Notes under the pieces: generated by a model
Seen by the model: only the letters and a program-made list of their open reading frames with translations
Database searches by the model: none
Told to the model about the DNA's origin: nothing
Shown: positions 10,428 to 18,942 of the stretch, piece by piece
Numbering within the stretch: position 1 is the first letter of the stretch
How the letters are laid out: every line of letters starts with the position of its first letter
Source of the DNA: a bacterium
Lineage (GTDB): Bacteria > Patescibacteriota > Minisyncoccia > UBA6257 > 2-01-FULL-56-20
Reading direction: 5' to 3'
DNA length: 47,313 nt
Assembly: GCA_027310625.1 (NCBI GenBank)
Contig: DAIDAM010000010.1
Span: 1-47,313 of the forward strand
Made by a program: the position numbers and the translations under genes

Positions 10428-10460
10428 AAAATTCCTGTCCCAATGTGAATGTCCAGACAT
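10421..10460 (-). pseudogene. Remnant of a yebC 5' end (MSGHSHW...)
   Basis: ATGTCTGGACATTCACATTGGGACAGGAAT matches functional yebC start ATGTCCGGACATAGTCATTGGGCGGGAAT. Confidence 0.7.
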
Positions 10461-10696
10461 TGCTTTGAATGATGAATTATGAATTTTGAATGACGAATTA
10501 TAAATAAAGAATAATGAACTCCAAATTTTTATCAAATCCGAAATACTGTGAAATACACTAACTACTAAAAGTATGATCGTTGTGCTATAGCACAACACTA
10601 TGACTTGTCATAGCGATGAAGCCGGAGGCCATCCGGAGACCATTCAGATGTACTCGGATGTGTCTATTCGAAGGCATTCGCATACAATACAAAATG

Positions 10697-10741
10697 AAAA
10701 ACCCGGGGGCTATGAGCATTGCACTCATAGTTGCCCCGGGG
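10697..10741. terminator. Strong hairpin downstream of the minus-strand lipoprotein operon
   Basis: CCCGGGGGCTATGAGC...CTCATAGTTGCCCCGGGG. Confidence 0.6.
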
Positions 10742-10791
10742 TGCTGCACGCGGCTGGCGGCAAGGGAGTTACCGCCAACCGCGCAAACTGA

Positions 10792-11343
10792 CTACCAGCC
10801 GACGTAGATCGCCTGCCAGCGATCCTCTGGCCGGACCGTGAACAGGATAAACCTGTATACTTCCAGCACGCCGAAGCTCGCTGTCGGGCGCTCGATTGTC
10901 ACCTTCACCCGGTGTTCCCCCGGCTTGAAGGCGATGTCCACACTCGACTGATAAGGCTCGAGTCTTATTTCCTCCTTCTGATCGTTCAGGCGGAGGCGAA
11001 CCACATTGCTCGACTGGTTGACGAATGCCCGTAATGTCGGGTCGTCAACTTTCTTGTAGACGGTCGAGTACTGCACGGCCGGCGGCGTGACCGCTGTGCC
11101 GGGCGGCTGGAGTACCGGCGACGGAGGCGGCGCGCCCGGCGGTGTTGGCGCCGGCTGGGTTGTTGCGCCGTACTGATACACCGTGATTACAGTGCCGAAC
11201 GCCGGCACCGGCCGTCCCTCCTTGTCCTTGTCGGACTCGAACCCCAGAATCGGAGTTCCGCCGACCGTCAGGGTTCCGCACCCGCCGACAGCCAAGCCGG
11301 CGACCAACGCTACGAACGCAGTCAGAAACTTTTTCATCGTCAT
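10792..11343 (-). CDS. Putative lipoprotein
   Basis: AAGGAGGCGACG SD then MTMKKFLTAFVALVAGLAVGGC lipobox. Confidence 0.65.
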   Translation of the reverse strand: MTMKKFLTAFVALVAGLAVGGCGTLTVGGTPILGFESDKDKEGRPVPAFGTVITVYQYGATTQPAPTPPGAPPPSPVLQPPGTAVTPPAVQYSTVYKKVDDPTLRAFVNQSSNVVRLRLNDQKEEIRLEPYQSSVDIAFKPGEHRVKVTIERPTASFGVLEVYRFILFTVRPEDRWQAIYVGW

Positions 11344-11353
11344 CGTCGCCTCC

Positions 11354-12040
11354 TTAGCGTCCGAACGGGTTGAGAACCTGGAACGACGGAAGACCCGTCG
11401 CCCCGTCGGGGATGTTTGTCCCGATCTGTAAGACCCATCCCCAGTAGCGCCCGCCGTAGTAGTAGGCGGTCGGGTTCGCACCGACGCAGACGGAGTACGT
11501 CTGTTTCGGTAAATCCGCACGCACCATCACGGGCGGCAGCGTCCAGCGCACGGTTTTGTAGAACGGCCACACTTCCGCCCGATAGCAACCGGGCTCGAGC
11601 ATGAGAACCTTGTACTGCGGGTATGACTGGCCGTCGTAGCGGACGGAGACCCTGTCCGCGCCCGACATGTAGATTACTCCGTCCCTGCCGAGCTGCTGAT
11701 TCGGTCCCAACTCCGGCAGAATTGGAACAACGATACGGTTCGCTTGGTCGTAGAAAACCAAGTTGCTCGGTGCCGTGCCGTTGTTGACCACCAGCCCAAC
11801 GCGCGGGTCCTGGTTGCGGAGCGGAAACTGCTCTGCTTCCGTCCGCGGCTTGGCCGGGTCGGACAGGCTCGCGCAGCCAGGCAGCGCTAATAACACCACC
11901 AGCATTACGGCTGCGAGAATAGGGAATAACAATTGTCGGCGGATTTGATACCAGTCCGACCTCCACTTGTTCTCCCTCACAAACACTACGATTGCGACAA
12001 GTATTGCGGCCAGCGATACACCGAGGAAAAGCGGTTCCAT
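11354..12040 (-). CDS. Putative membrane/lipoprotein, operon with 10792..11343
   Basis: SD GAGGAGGAAGGGTAAATCATG; LLALPGCASL lipobox-like motif. Confidence 0.6.
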   Translation of the reverse strand: MEPLFLGVSLAAILVAIVVFVRENKWRSDWYQIRRQLLFPILAAVMLVVLLALPGCASLSDPAKPRTEAEQFPLRNQDPRVGLVVNNGTAPSNLVFYDQANRIVVPILPELGPNQQLGRDGVIYMSGADRVSVRYDGQSYPQYKVLMLEPGCYRAEVWPFYKTVRWTLPPVMVRADLPKQTYSVCVGANPTAYYYGGRYWGWVLQIGTNIPDGATGLPSFQVLNPFGR

Positions 12041-12128
12041 GATTTACCCTTCCTCCTCGCTAAGCGAGGATAATCCAGTTTATGAACTCCCGAAATGCAC
12101 GGGAGGGCTGTGAATAGCTGTTGAGCAT

Positions 12129-12157
12129 AGTACATCAAAACTTCCATTTTGTCAACG
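12129..12157 (-). promoter_or_regulatory. Sigma70-like promoter of the lipoprotein operon
   Basis: Minus strand TTGACA-N17-TACTAT. Confidence 0.6.
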
Positions 12158-12210
12158 CAGTTGAAAAACTAACTTGTTTGTTCACCGCCTTAGGGCTTAT
12201 CCTAAACTCA

Positions 12211-13944
12211 ATGTTCGGAGCCAAGCAACAGACCGTTCTCCAGAAAAAGCTCGGCGAGATGCGTCGCGAAGCCGAGGAGCGGGACGCTTATCGCACGGCA
12301 CAGAAACTCGGCATCGGCTACATAGACCTGAAAACCGTGCCGGTGAGCATAGACGCGCTGAAGCTGATTCCGGAAGAAGACGCGAGAAAAGCCGGAGCCG
12401 CCGCTTTGGAAGTGTCCGCCCAGGGCGGATCCCTGCCCGCCGGCGGGCGCGGCGCCTCGGGCGGAAAAAGAAACGTCGTTGCCGTCGCCACTTACGCGCC
12501 GCAGTCGCCGGAACTGGAAGCGGTAATAAAAAAACTTAAATCCTCCGGCTACGACGCGAGAATTTTCGTCGCCTCCAGAAGCGCGGTTGAAAAAATTTTC
12601 GAATCGTATTCCTTCGTTCCCAAGGAATCGAAAGAAATAACCGGCAAGGTTGAAATTTCGCCGGAGCGCATCGCCGAACTTGCGAAAGAACTCAAAACCC
12701 TCCGCTCCGTTCAGGAGGAAATAAAGAACATTGATTTCGCGCAGGCGAGCACCACGTCAATTCTTGAAATAATTCTCGCCGGCGGGCTTTCCGTGGGAGC
12801 GTCGGACATTCACCTGGAAGCGGAAGAGGAAAAAGCGAGGATCAGATTCCGCATGGACGGGATTTTGCACGATGTCTCCGCAAACTTCCCGTTAAAAAAC
12901 TATGAGCACATCGTTTCAAGAATAAAACTCATTTCCAATCTCAAGCTCAACGTGCGCGACAAGCCGCAGGATGGCAGGTTCGCCATCGGGCTCGGCAGGA
13001 AAGAAGTGGAGGTGAGGGTCTCAACCGCGCCGTCGGATTTCGGCGAGACGATAGTTATGCGCCTTTTGGACCCGGAAACGGCCGCCGTTGGTCTTAAGGA
13101 GCTTGGCTTGAGAGAAGACGACCTTGAAATTGCGGAACGCAACATAAAAATGCCGAACGGGCTCATTCTCAACACCGGCCCCACCGGCTCCGGCAAAACG
13201 ACGACGCTCTACGCCTTCATAAAGGAAATATCAAATCCGGGGCTGAAGATAATCACCATAGAAGACCCGATAGAATACCGCCTTGAGGGCGTGGAACAGA
13301 CGCAGGTTGAGCCGGAATCGGGCTACACTTTTGCCGACGGCCTCCGCTCCATCATGCGCCAGGACCCCGACATAATTCTTGTCGGCGAGGTGCGCGACCG
13401 CGACACCGCCGACATCGCGCTTCAGGCGTCGCTCACGGGACATCTTGTTTTTTCGACGCTGCACACCAATGACGCCATCGGGACGGTTCCGCGGCTTGTT
13501 GACCTGGGTGTGAGACCGGCGACCATCGGGCCGGCGCTGACGCTCGCCATCGCCCAGCGCCTCGTCCGCCGCCTCTGCGCCAACTGCAAGAAAGAAACGA
13601 AACTGGACGAAAAATTGAAATCAAAAATCAAAGCTTTCATTGACAAATTGCCTTCGCGCGTGGACAAAAAACATTACAAGACAGATTACATTTACGAGCC
13701 GGTTGGCTGCGACAAGTGCAGCGGCATCGGCTACAAAGGTCGGGTGGGAATTTTCGAGTTTTTGGAAAGCAAGTCAGAGTTCGAGGAAGCGATTCTGAAG
13801 GACTCCACGCGTCTCACGCTCAAAGAATTGGCGAAAAAGCAGGGAATGGTTACCATGCAGGAAGACGGAGTTCTCAAGGTTCTTGAGGGCAGGACAAGCT
13901 TTGAGGAGGTGGAAAGCGCAACGGGGCCGATTAAATGGCAATAA
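12211..13944 (+). CDS. pilB: Type IV pilus assembly ATPase, PilB/GspE family
   Basis: NTGPTGSGKTTTLYAF, Asp box, CANCKKE zinc motif. Confidence 0.93.
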   Translation: MFGAKQQTVLQKKLGEMRREAEERDAYRTAQKLGIGYIDLKTVPVSIDALKLIPEEDARKAGAAALEVSAQGGSLPAGGRGASGGKRNVVAVATYAPQSPELEAVIKKLKSSGYDARIFVASRSAVEKIFESYSFVPKESKEITGKVEISPERIAELAKELKTLRSVQEEIKNIDFAQASTTSILEIILAGGLSVGASDIHLEAEEEKARIRFRMDGILHDVSANFPLKNYEHIVSRIKLISNLKLNVRDKPQDGRFAIGLGRKEVEVRVSTAPSDFGETIVMRLLDPETAAVGLKELGLREDDLEIAERNIKMPNGLILNTGPTGSGKTTTLYAFIKEISNPGLKIITIEDPIEYRLEGVEQTQVEPESGYTFADGLRSIMRQDPDIILVGEVRDRDTADIALQASLTGHLVFSTLHTNDAIGTVPRLVDLGVRPATIGPALTLAIAQRLVRRLCANCKKETKLDEKLKSKIKAFIDKLPSRVDKKHYKTDYIYEPVGCDKCSGIGYKGRVGIFEFLESKSEFEEAILKDSTRLTLKELAKKQGMVTMQEDGVLKVLEGRTSFEEVESATGPIKWQ

Positions 13945-13999
13945 ATTTGAAATCTGAAGCATGAAATCCGAAATGGATCGGTGCTTCAGTTTCAAATTT
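13943..13999. repeat. Degenerate AT-rich inverted repeat immediately after pilB
   Basis: AAATTTGAAATCTGAAGCA...TGCTTCAGTTTCAAATTT. Confidence 0.6.
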
Positions 14000-14025
14000 C
14001 AGATTTGTGATTTGTAATTTTAAAA

Positions 14026-14205
14026 TGAATCGCCTCATATCTGGGGGCTCTTCCCTGAAAGGGAACGATGAAACTCTTTTTAATAAAATTAAAAGAGGTT
14101 AGAATTATCCGCGAGGATGGGTTCAGCCGGAACCGAACCGTCCTGGTCGCAAAACAGTTCCCGCCCCCAGGTATGAGGCGACTCCTTGAATCATCTCCAA
14201 AGAGT
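14026..14205 (-). ncRNA. Candidate structured ncRNA of unknown family
   Basis: ~22-bp closing stem GAGTCGCCTCATACCTGGGGGC/GCCCCCAGATATGAGGCGATTC; internal hairpins; upstream TTGACA-N17-TAGCAT on minus strand. Confidence 0.5.
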
Positions 14206-14211
14206 GCCGAC

Positions 14212-14240
14212 ATGCTAGCACAAGATTTTTATTTTGTCAA
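14212..14240 (-). promoter_or_regulatory. Sigma70-like promoter TTGACA-N17-TAGCAT
   Basis: Seen on minus strand just upstream of the structured RNA candidate. Confidence 0.6.
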
Positions 14241-14320
14241 CCCCCACGCCAAACGGCAACTCCTTGCGGAGAATCTGCATTTAACTTTCCGGTAGCCATA
14301 ATTGCCGTTTGGCGTGGGGG
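14241..14320. repeat. Palindromic element family 4, copy 1
   Basis: CCCCCACGCCAAACGGCAA...TTGCCGTTTGGCGTGGGGG, 19-bp perfect arms; TCAA on both flanks. Confidence 0.75.
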
Positions 14321-14366
14321 TCAAGACCATTTTTTCACATAAATCTTAGCGTTTTCTGACAACACC

Positions 14367-15368
14367 ATGCCCGAAAACAGCGCAACACTTTCAAAAGAGG
14401 ATATAACGATAGACCAGGCGCTTCGTCCTTCGCGCTGGGAGGAATATTTCGGTCAGGAAAAAATAAAAAAGAACCTTCGGGTGATAATAGAAGCGGCGCT
14501 AAGGAGAAGTGAGGCAATGGACCACATTCTTTTCTGCGGACAGGCGGGTCTCGGGAAGACGACGCTTGCTTATCTCGTCGGCAAAGAACTCAAGGCGAAC
14601 GTGAAAACGACTTCCGGACCGGCGCTTGAAAAGCTCGGCGACATGGCGGCGATTCTCTCCAACCTTGAAGCCGGGGAAGTTCTTTTTATAGACGAAGCGC
14701 ACCGCGTTAACCGACTGATTGAAGAAGTTTTGTATCCAGCAATGGAATCGAGAAAACTTCACCTTGTCGTCGGCAAGGGTCCGACGGCGCGGAGTTTCAG
14801 CATCGACTTGCCGCCGTTCACTTTGATTGCGGCGACCACGAGGGAAAATCTTTTGTCGCAGCCGCTCCGTTCCCGCTTCGGCGCGATTTTCCGCCTGGAT
14901 TATTACAACCCCGAGGACATAAAAGCGATTATCGCGCGCTCGGCGAAAATTTTGGGCATCAACGTCACTCCCGGAGCGGTGGGAATCATCGCCAAGGCCT
15001 CAAGGGCGACACCGCGCGTCGCCAATCGGCTTTTGAAGAGGGCGCGCGACTACGCCGAGGTTCACGGCGATTCCGAAATAGACGAAAAAATCGCGAGAAA
15101 GACGCTTAATGCTCTGGATATAGACGAGGCGGGGCTTGAGCCACAAGATAAACGGCTTTTGGAAACAATAATCGGCAAGTTCGGCGGCGGGCCGGTAGGG
15201 CTGGGAACGCTCGCCGCGGCGTTGAATGAAGACAAAGGCGCGATAGAGGATATCTACGAACCGTATTTGATGACGCTCGGTTTTCTCAAAAGGACGTCGA
15301 GCGGGCGCGTGGCCATGCCCGCCGCTTACGACCACCTCGGAATAAAAAAGAAAGGAGAATTGCTGTAA
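14367..15368 (+). CDS. ruvB: Holliday junction helicase RuvB
   Basis: LRPSRWEEYFGQEKIKKNL; GQAGLGKTTLAYL. Confidence 0.97.
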   Translation: MPENSATLSKEDITIDQALRPSRWEEYFGQEKIKKNLRVIIEAALRRSEAMDHILFCGQAGLGKTTLAYLVGKELKANVKTTSGPALEKLGDMAAILSNLEAGEVLFIDEAHRVNRLIEEVLYPAMESRKLHLVVGKGPTARSFSIDLPPFTLIAATTRENLLSQPLRSRFGAIFRLDYYNPEDIKAIIARSAKILGINVTPGAVGIIAKASRATPRVANRLLKRARDYAEVHGDSEIDEKIARKTLNALDIDEAGLEPQDKRLLETIIGKFGGGPVGLGTLAAALNEDKGAIEDIYEPYLMTLGFLKRTSSGRVAMPAAYDHLGIKKKGELL

Positions 15369-15519
15369 GCGTGATACCAATATACAAATGCGTGCTAATG
15401 ATACTAATCGCGCTTAGGCATTAGGAATGCAAATATGCTAATGAAAATTGATTCGTATATTAGCATCATTGAGCTGTAGCGACATTCGCAGCATTCGCAT
15501 ACATTTGTAGATTAGTATC

Positions 15520-16113
15520 ATGGTATATATCAACGAGTGGTTTCCGAATCCCGTCGGCGCCGACAAAGGCAACGAATGGGTCGAGCTTTTCAACGGCGGC
15601 GAAGAGCCGGTTTCGCTCGGCGGCTGGTTTCTCACGAACGGCACAGGCAAGGAGTTTGCCCTGAACGGAAAAAACATCGGCGCGGGGCAGTATCTCGTTC
15701 TGAATCCCGAGGAGGCGAAAGTGACTCTGCGGAATACCGACGAACTCATTTCCCTGTACGACGACAAAGGAAACCTTGTCAGCCAGTCGCGCATGCTGGG
15801 AAGCGCGCCCGAAGGGAAAAGCTATTCGCTTGCCCCCACACCAGAACGAGAATCATCAACCGGAAGCACCGTAGGCGCGAATTCTCGTTTGGTGTGGGGG
15901 TTCGCCGAGCCGACCCCGGGGGCGGCGAACAAAATAATCAAGGAGTTCGCCGCCGTGGACAGCTATCCCTTGAACCAACAGCTCAACAAAACCTTCGGTT
16001 ATTTCGACTTCACGCTGCTGGCGATATTCGTCGGCCTCATTTATTCTTTTTTGACAATCGCCGTTTTTAAAAGAAATGAATACTTATCTAAGCTCTTCTT
16101 CGGCCGCGACTAA
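15520..16113 (+). CDS. Lamin-tail-domain surface protein with C-terminal TM
   Basis: YINEWFPNPVGADKGNEWVELFNGG...SLGGWFLTNG. Confidence 0.75.
   Translation: MVYINEWFPNPVGADKGNEWVELFNGGEEPVSLGGWFLTNGTGKEFALNGKNIGAGQYLVLNPEEAKVTLRNTDELISLYDDKGNLVSQSRMLGSAPEGKSYSLAPTPERESSTGSTVGANSRLVWGFAEPTPGAANKIIKEFAAVDSYPLNQQLNKTFGYFDFTLLAIFVGLIYSFLTIAVFKRNEYLSKLFFGRD
15833..15900. repeat. Palindromic element family 4, copy 2 (in frame in the LTD protein)
   Basis: CCCCCACACCAGAACGAGAAT...ATTCTCGTTTGGTGTGGGGG. Confidence 0.7.
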
Positions 16114-16555
16114 ACGGTTCGGTTTTGATTTTGCAAGACGGATTTTGAAGAGCAAACAAAGAAAGAAAGCCGTTGTTGTCGCTCTTGTCGGGGAACTCGG
16201 CTGCGGAAAGACAACTTTTGCGCAGGGGTTTGCCGCCGGCTTGGGCGTCCGCGAAAGGGTTTCCAGCCCGACGTTCATTTTGATGAGAATTTCAACGCTG
16301 AAAAGAAAAAGATTCTTGAATTTTATTCATGTTGACGCCTACCGCGCAGAAGCAAAAGATTTTTTGAAGTTAGGATTCAAAAAACTGGCCGCAGACCCGA
16401 AAAACATAATTTTGATAGAATGGGCTGACAGGTTGAAAAGGATTTTGCCGAAGTCGGTTTTGTGGGTCAGGTTCAGACACGGGGGAAAAAGAAACGAAAG
16501 GATAATCGGAGTAATCGCGAATAATGCGAATGTCGGCGAAATAATGCGGATATAA
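16076..16555 (+). CDS. tsaE: tRNA threonylcarbamoyladenosine biosynthesis ATPase TsaE
   Basis: LVGELGCGKTTFAQGFAAGLG; SSPTFILM; HVDAYR. Confidence 0.9.
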   Translation: MNTYLSSSSAATKRFGFDFARRILKSKQRKKAVVVALVGELGCGKTTFAQGFAAGLGVRERVSSPTFILMRISTLKRKRFLNFIHVDAYRAEAKDFLKLGFKKLAADPKNIILIEWADRLKRILPKSVLWVRFRHGGKRNERIIGVIANNANVGEIMRI

Positions 16556-16577
16556 AATTCGTAATTTCGTAAACCAG

Positions 16578-17492
16578 ATGAAAATCCTGTTTCTCATAGA
16601 CGCCAATTCCATCATCCACCGCTGTTTTCATGCTCTCCCGAAGTTCACGACGCCTGACGGGAGACCGAGCGGCGCGCTTTACGGACTTTCAAGCATTCTT
16701 CTAAAAATTTTCCGCGAGAACAAGCCGGATTACGCCGCGGCGCTTTTTGACCGACCTGAGCCGACCTTTCGGGACGAAATTTACAAGGAGTATAAAGCCA
16801 CCCGTCCGCCGACCGCCGACGCGCTTATCCCGCAAATAATCGAAGCACCAAAGCTTTTTGAGAAATTCGGGGTGAAACCGTTTGATAAAGCGGGTTTTGA
16901 AGCGGACGATTTGATTGCGACCTTTGCCGAAAAGTTTTCCCACGAGCCGGATTTGAAAGTGGTGATACTCACGGGCGATATGGACACGCTGCAACTTGTC
17001 CACGACGATAAAATAATGGTGCGCGCTTTCAAGAAGGGAATCAGCGAGACCGTTGATTATGACGAAAAAGCGGTTGAGGAAAAATACGGCTTGAAGCCGA
17101 ACCAAATCATCGATTACAAAGCGCTGGTCGGCGACGTTTCCGACAACGTCAAAGGCGTTCCGGGAGTCGGCCCGAAAACAGCCGCAGACATTCTCCAGAA
17201 ATTCGGCACGATTGAAAACGTTTACAAGAACGCGGGCTCTCTGCCCGAAAAGGTTCGCGCGAAATTGCTGGAGTACGAAAAACAGGCCGAGATTTCGGAA
17301 AAACTCGTCACTCTCGAGAAAAACGTGCCCGTCGGCCGCGTTGAATTGGAAGAACTTTCTGCGGATATGAACCGCGAAAAACTTGAAAATTATTTCAGCG
17401 AAATGGGGTTCAAATCGCTTTTGAAGAGATTGGAAAACGGCGGTAACGCAGGGAGAGACGAGAACCACGCGCCGCAGGGCAAAATCTTTTAA
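16578..17492 (+). CDS. 5'-3' exonuclease (PolA N-terminal domain type)
   Basis: LIDANSIIHRCFHALP; GDVSDNVKGVPGVGPKTA. Confidence 0.9.
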   Translation: MKILFLIDANSIIHRCFHALPKFTTPDGRPSGALYGLSSILLKIFRENKPDYAAALFDRPEPTFRDEIYKEYKATRPPTADALIPQIIEAPKLFEKFGVKPFDKAGFEADDLIATFAEKFSHEPDLKVVILTGDMDTLQLVHDDKIMVRAFKKGISETVDYDEKAVEEKYGLKPNQIIDYKALVGDVSDNVKGVPGVGPKTAADILQKFGTIENVYKNAGSLPEKVRAKLLEYEKQAEISEKLVTLEKNVPVGRVELEELSADMNREKLENYFSEMGFKSLLKRLENGGNAGRDENHAPQGKIF

Positions 17493-17531
17493 ATAAACTG
17501 GTATAATTTCTTAAAGTTCTCCCTTGATCCA

Positions 17532-18854
17532 ATGTCCAATCTGAAATTGTTTTTCATTTCTCTTCCACCGGCAGTCGGCATTGCAGTAATATCTTTTTAC
17601 TTCCTTCCTCTTTTGTGGAGCGTTGTTTCCGTCGCGCTCGCGATATTGCTGCTCGTCATTTTGTTTGTTGCAACAGGAGGATTTGTCGGGACAAGGGCGC
17701 GGCAAACCGAACTTGGCGCAGCGGGAGGGATTCCGGACTCGGAAGTGAGCGAGTCCGAGCTCCGTCTCATTTTCAATACTCTGGGAGACGCGCTTTTGAT
17801 TTACGACGAGGACTTCAGAATACTTTTCTTCAACGCCGCCGCCGAACGGCTGTTCATGATGTCCGAAAAGGAAGTGTCGGGAGCGAGAATGCAGCCGGAG
17901 AACATAAACGACCCGAAACTCAAACTTCTTGCAGAAGTGATTTTTCCAAGCCTCGCGCCGGTCATGGTCCCGCGCTCGCAGGCGGGTGCTTGGCCGCAAA
18001 TTGTTGACCTTTCGTTTGACGAGCCGCAACTCGAACTCCGCGTGATGACCTCCCAGCTCGGCCAAGCCCCGGGTCAGCCGGCGAGATTTCTGAAAATCAT
18101 CCAAAACCGCACGCACGAGACGGCGCTTCTCAAAACCAAAAGCGATTTTGTGACCGTCGCCTCCCATCAATTCAAAACGCCGCTTACGCATATAAATTGG
18201 GCGCTGGACGCGCTGAAGAGCGACCCTGCATTGGGCGAAGGAAACAAAGAAATGATAAATGAAGCATCGAAAGCCGGGCATCTTCTTGCGGAAATAGTGG
18301 AGAATCTTCTGAGTATTTCAAAAATGGAAGAGGGACGGTTCGGCTACAAGTTCGAGCCGGCCGACCCGGTGGAATTTTTGGACAAGGTTTTGGGGCAGGT
18401 TCTGCCCGAGGCAAACAGGGCGGGCGTGCGGCTTTATTTTGAAAAGCCGCCGTCGTCCCTGCCCGAGGTCTTTATTGACAAGCAGCGGCTTGCTCTCGCG
18501 CTGACGAATTTTTTGGATAACGCCGTTCGTTACAACACTAAAAACGGCGAAGTGATAGTTCGCGTCGCTCAGCTCGCGGATAAGCCGTTTCTTCAATTCA
18601 GCATAAAGGACACCGGCATCGGCATACCCGGAGAGGATATCCCGAAACTCTTCGGTAAGTTTTTCCGCGCCGAGAACGCCGTGAAATTCCAAACTGAGGG
18701 AACAGGACTCGGTCTTTACATCGCAAAAAACATCATTGAGGCGCACGGCGGCAAAGTTCGCATTGAGTCGGAGCTTAACCGCGGGACGACGCTTTATTTT
18801 ACTCTGCCGACCGACAAATCGCTCGTGCCCCAGAGGGAAATGCCGATAGAATAA
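17532..18854 (+). CDS. PAS-containing sensor histidine kinase
   Basis: H-box VASHQFKTPLTHINWAL, N-box NFLDNAVRY, GTGLGLYIAK. Confidence 0.92.
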   Translation: MSNLKLFFISLPPAVGIAVISFYFLPLLWSVVSVALAILLLVILFVATGGFVGTRARQTELGAAGGIPDSEVSESELRLIFNTLGDALLIYDEDFRILFFNAAAERLFMMSEKEVSGARMQPENINDPKLKLLAEVIFPSLAPVMVPRSQAGAWPQIVDLSFDEPQLELRVMTSQLGQAPGQPARFLKIIQNRTHETALLKTKSDFVTVASHQFKTPLTHINWALDALKSDPALGEGNKEMINEASKAGHLLAEIVENLLSISKMEEGRFGYKFEPADPVEFLDKVLGQVLPEANRAGVRLYFEKPPSSLPEVFIDKQRLALALTNFLDNAVRYNTKNGEVIVRVAQLADKPFLQFSIKDTGIGIPGEDIPKLFGKFFRAENAVKFQTEGTGLGLYIAKNIIEAHGGKVRIESELNRGTTLYFTLPTDKSLVPQREMPIE

Positions 18855-18942
18855 TAAATCTGAAATTTGAAGCACGAAATCCGAAGCACGAAATCCGAAA
18901 AGTTTCATATTTCAGATTTGAGATTTCAAATTTTCTGCAAAT

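Noticed and set aside
10374-10598. 74-aa ORF containing MSGHSHW as a gene
   Set aside because: Only the first residues match YebC; the rest is translation through the family 2 element.
13992-14213. 73-aa ORF over the structured RNA candidate
   Set aside because: No recognisable domain, runs through palindromic repeat words; long-range pairing explains the sequence better.
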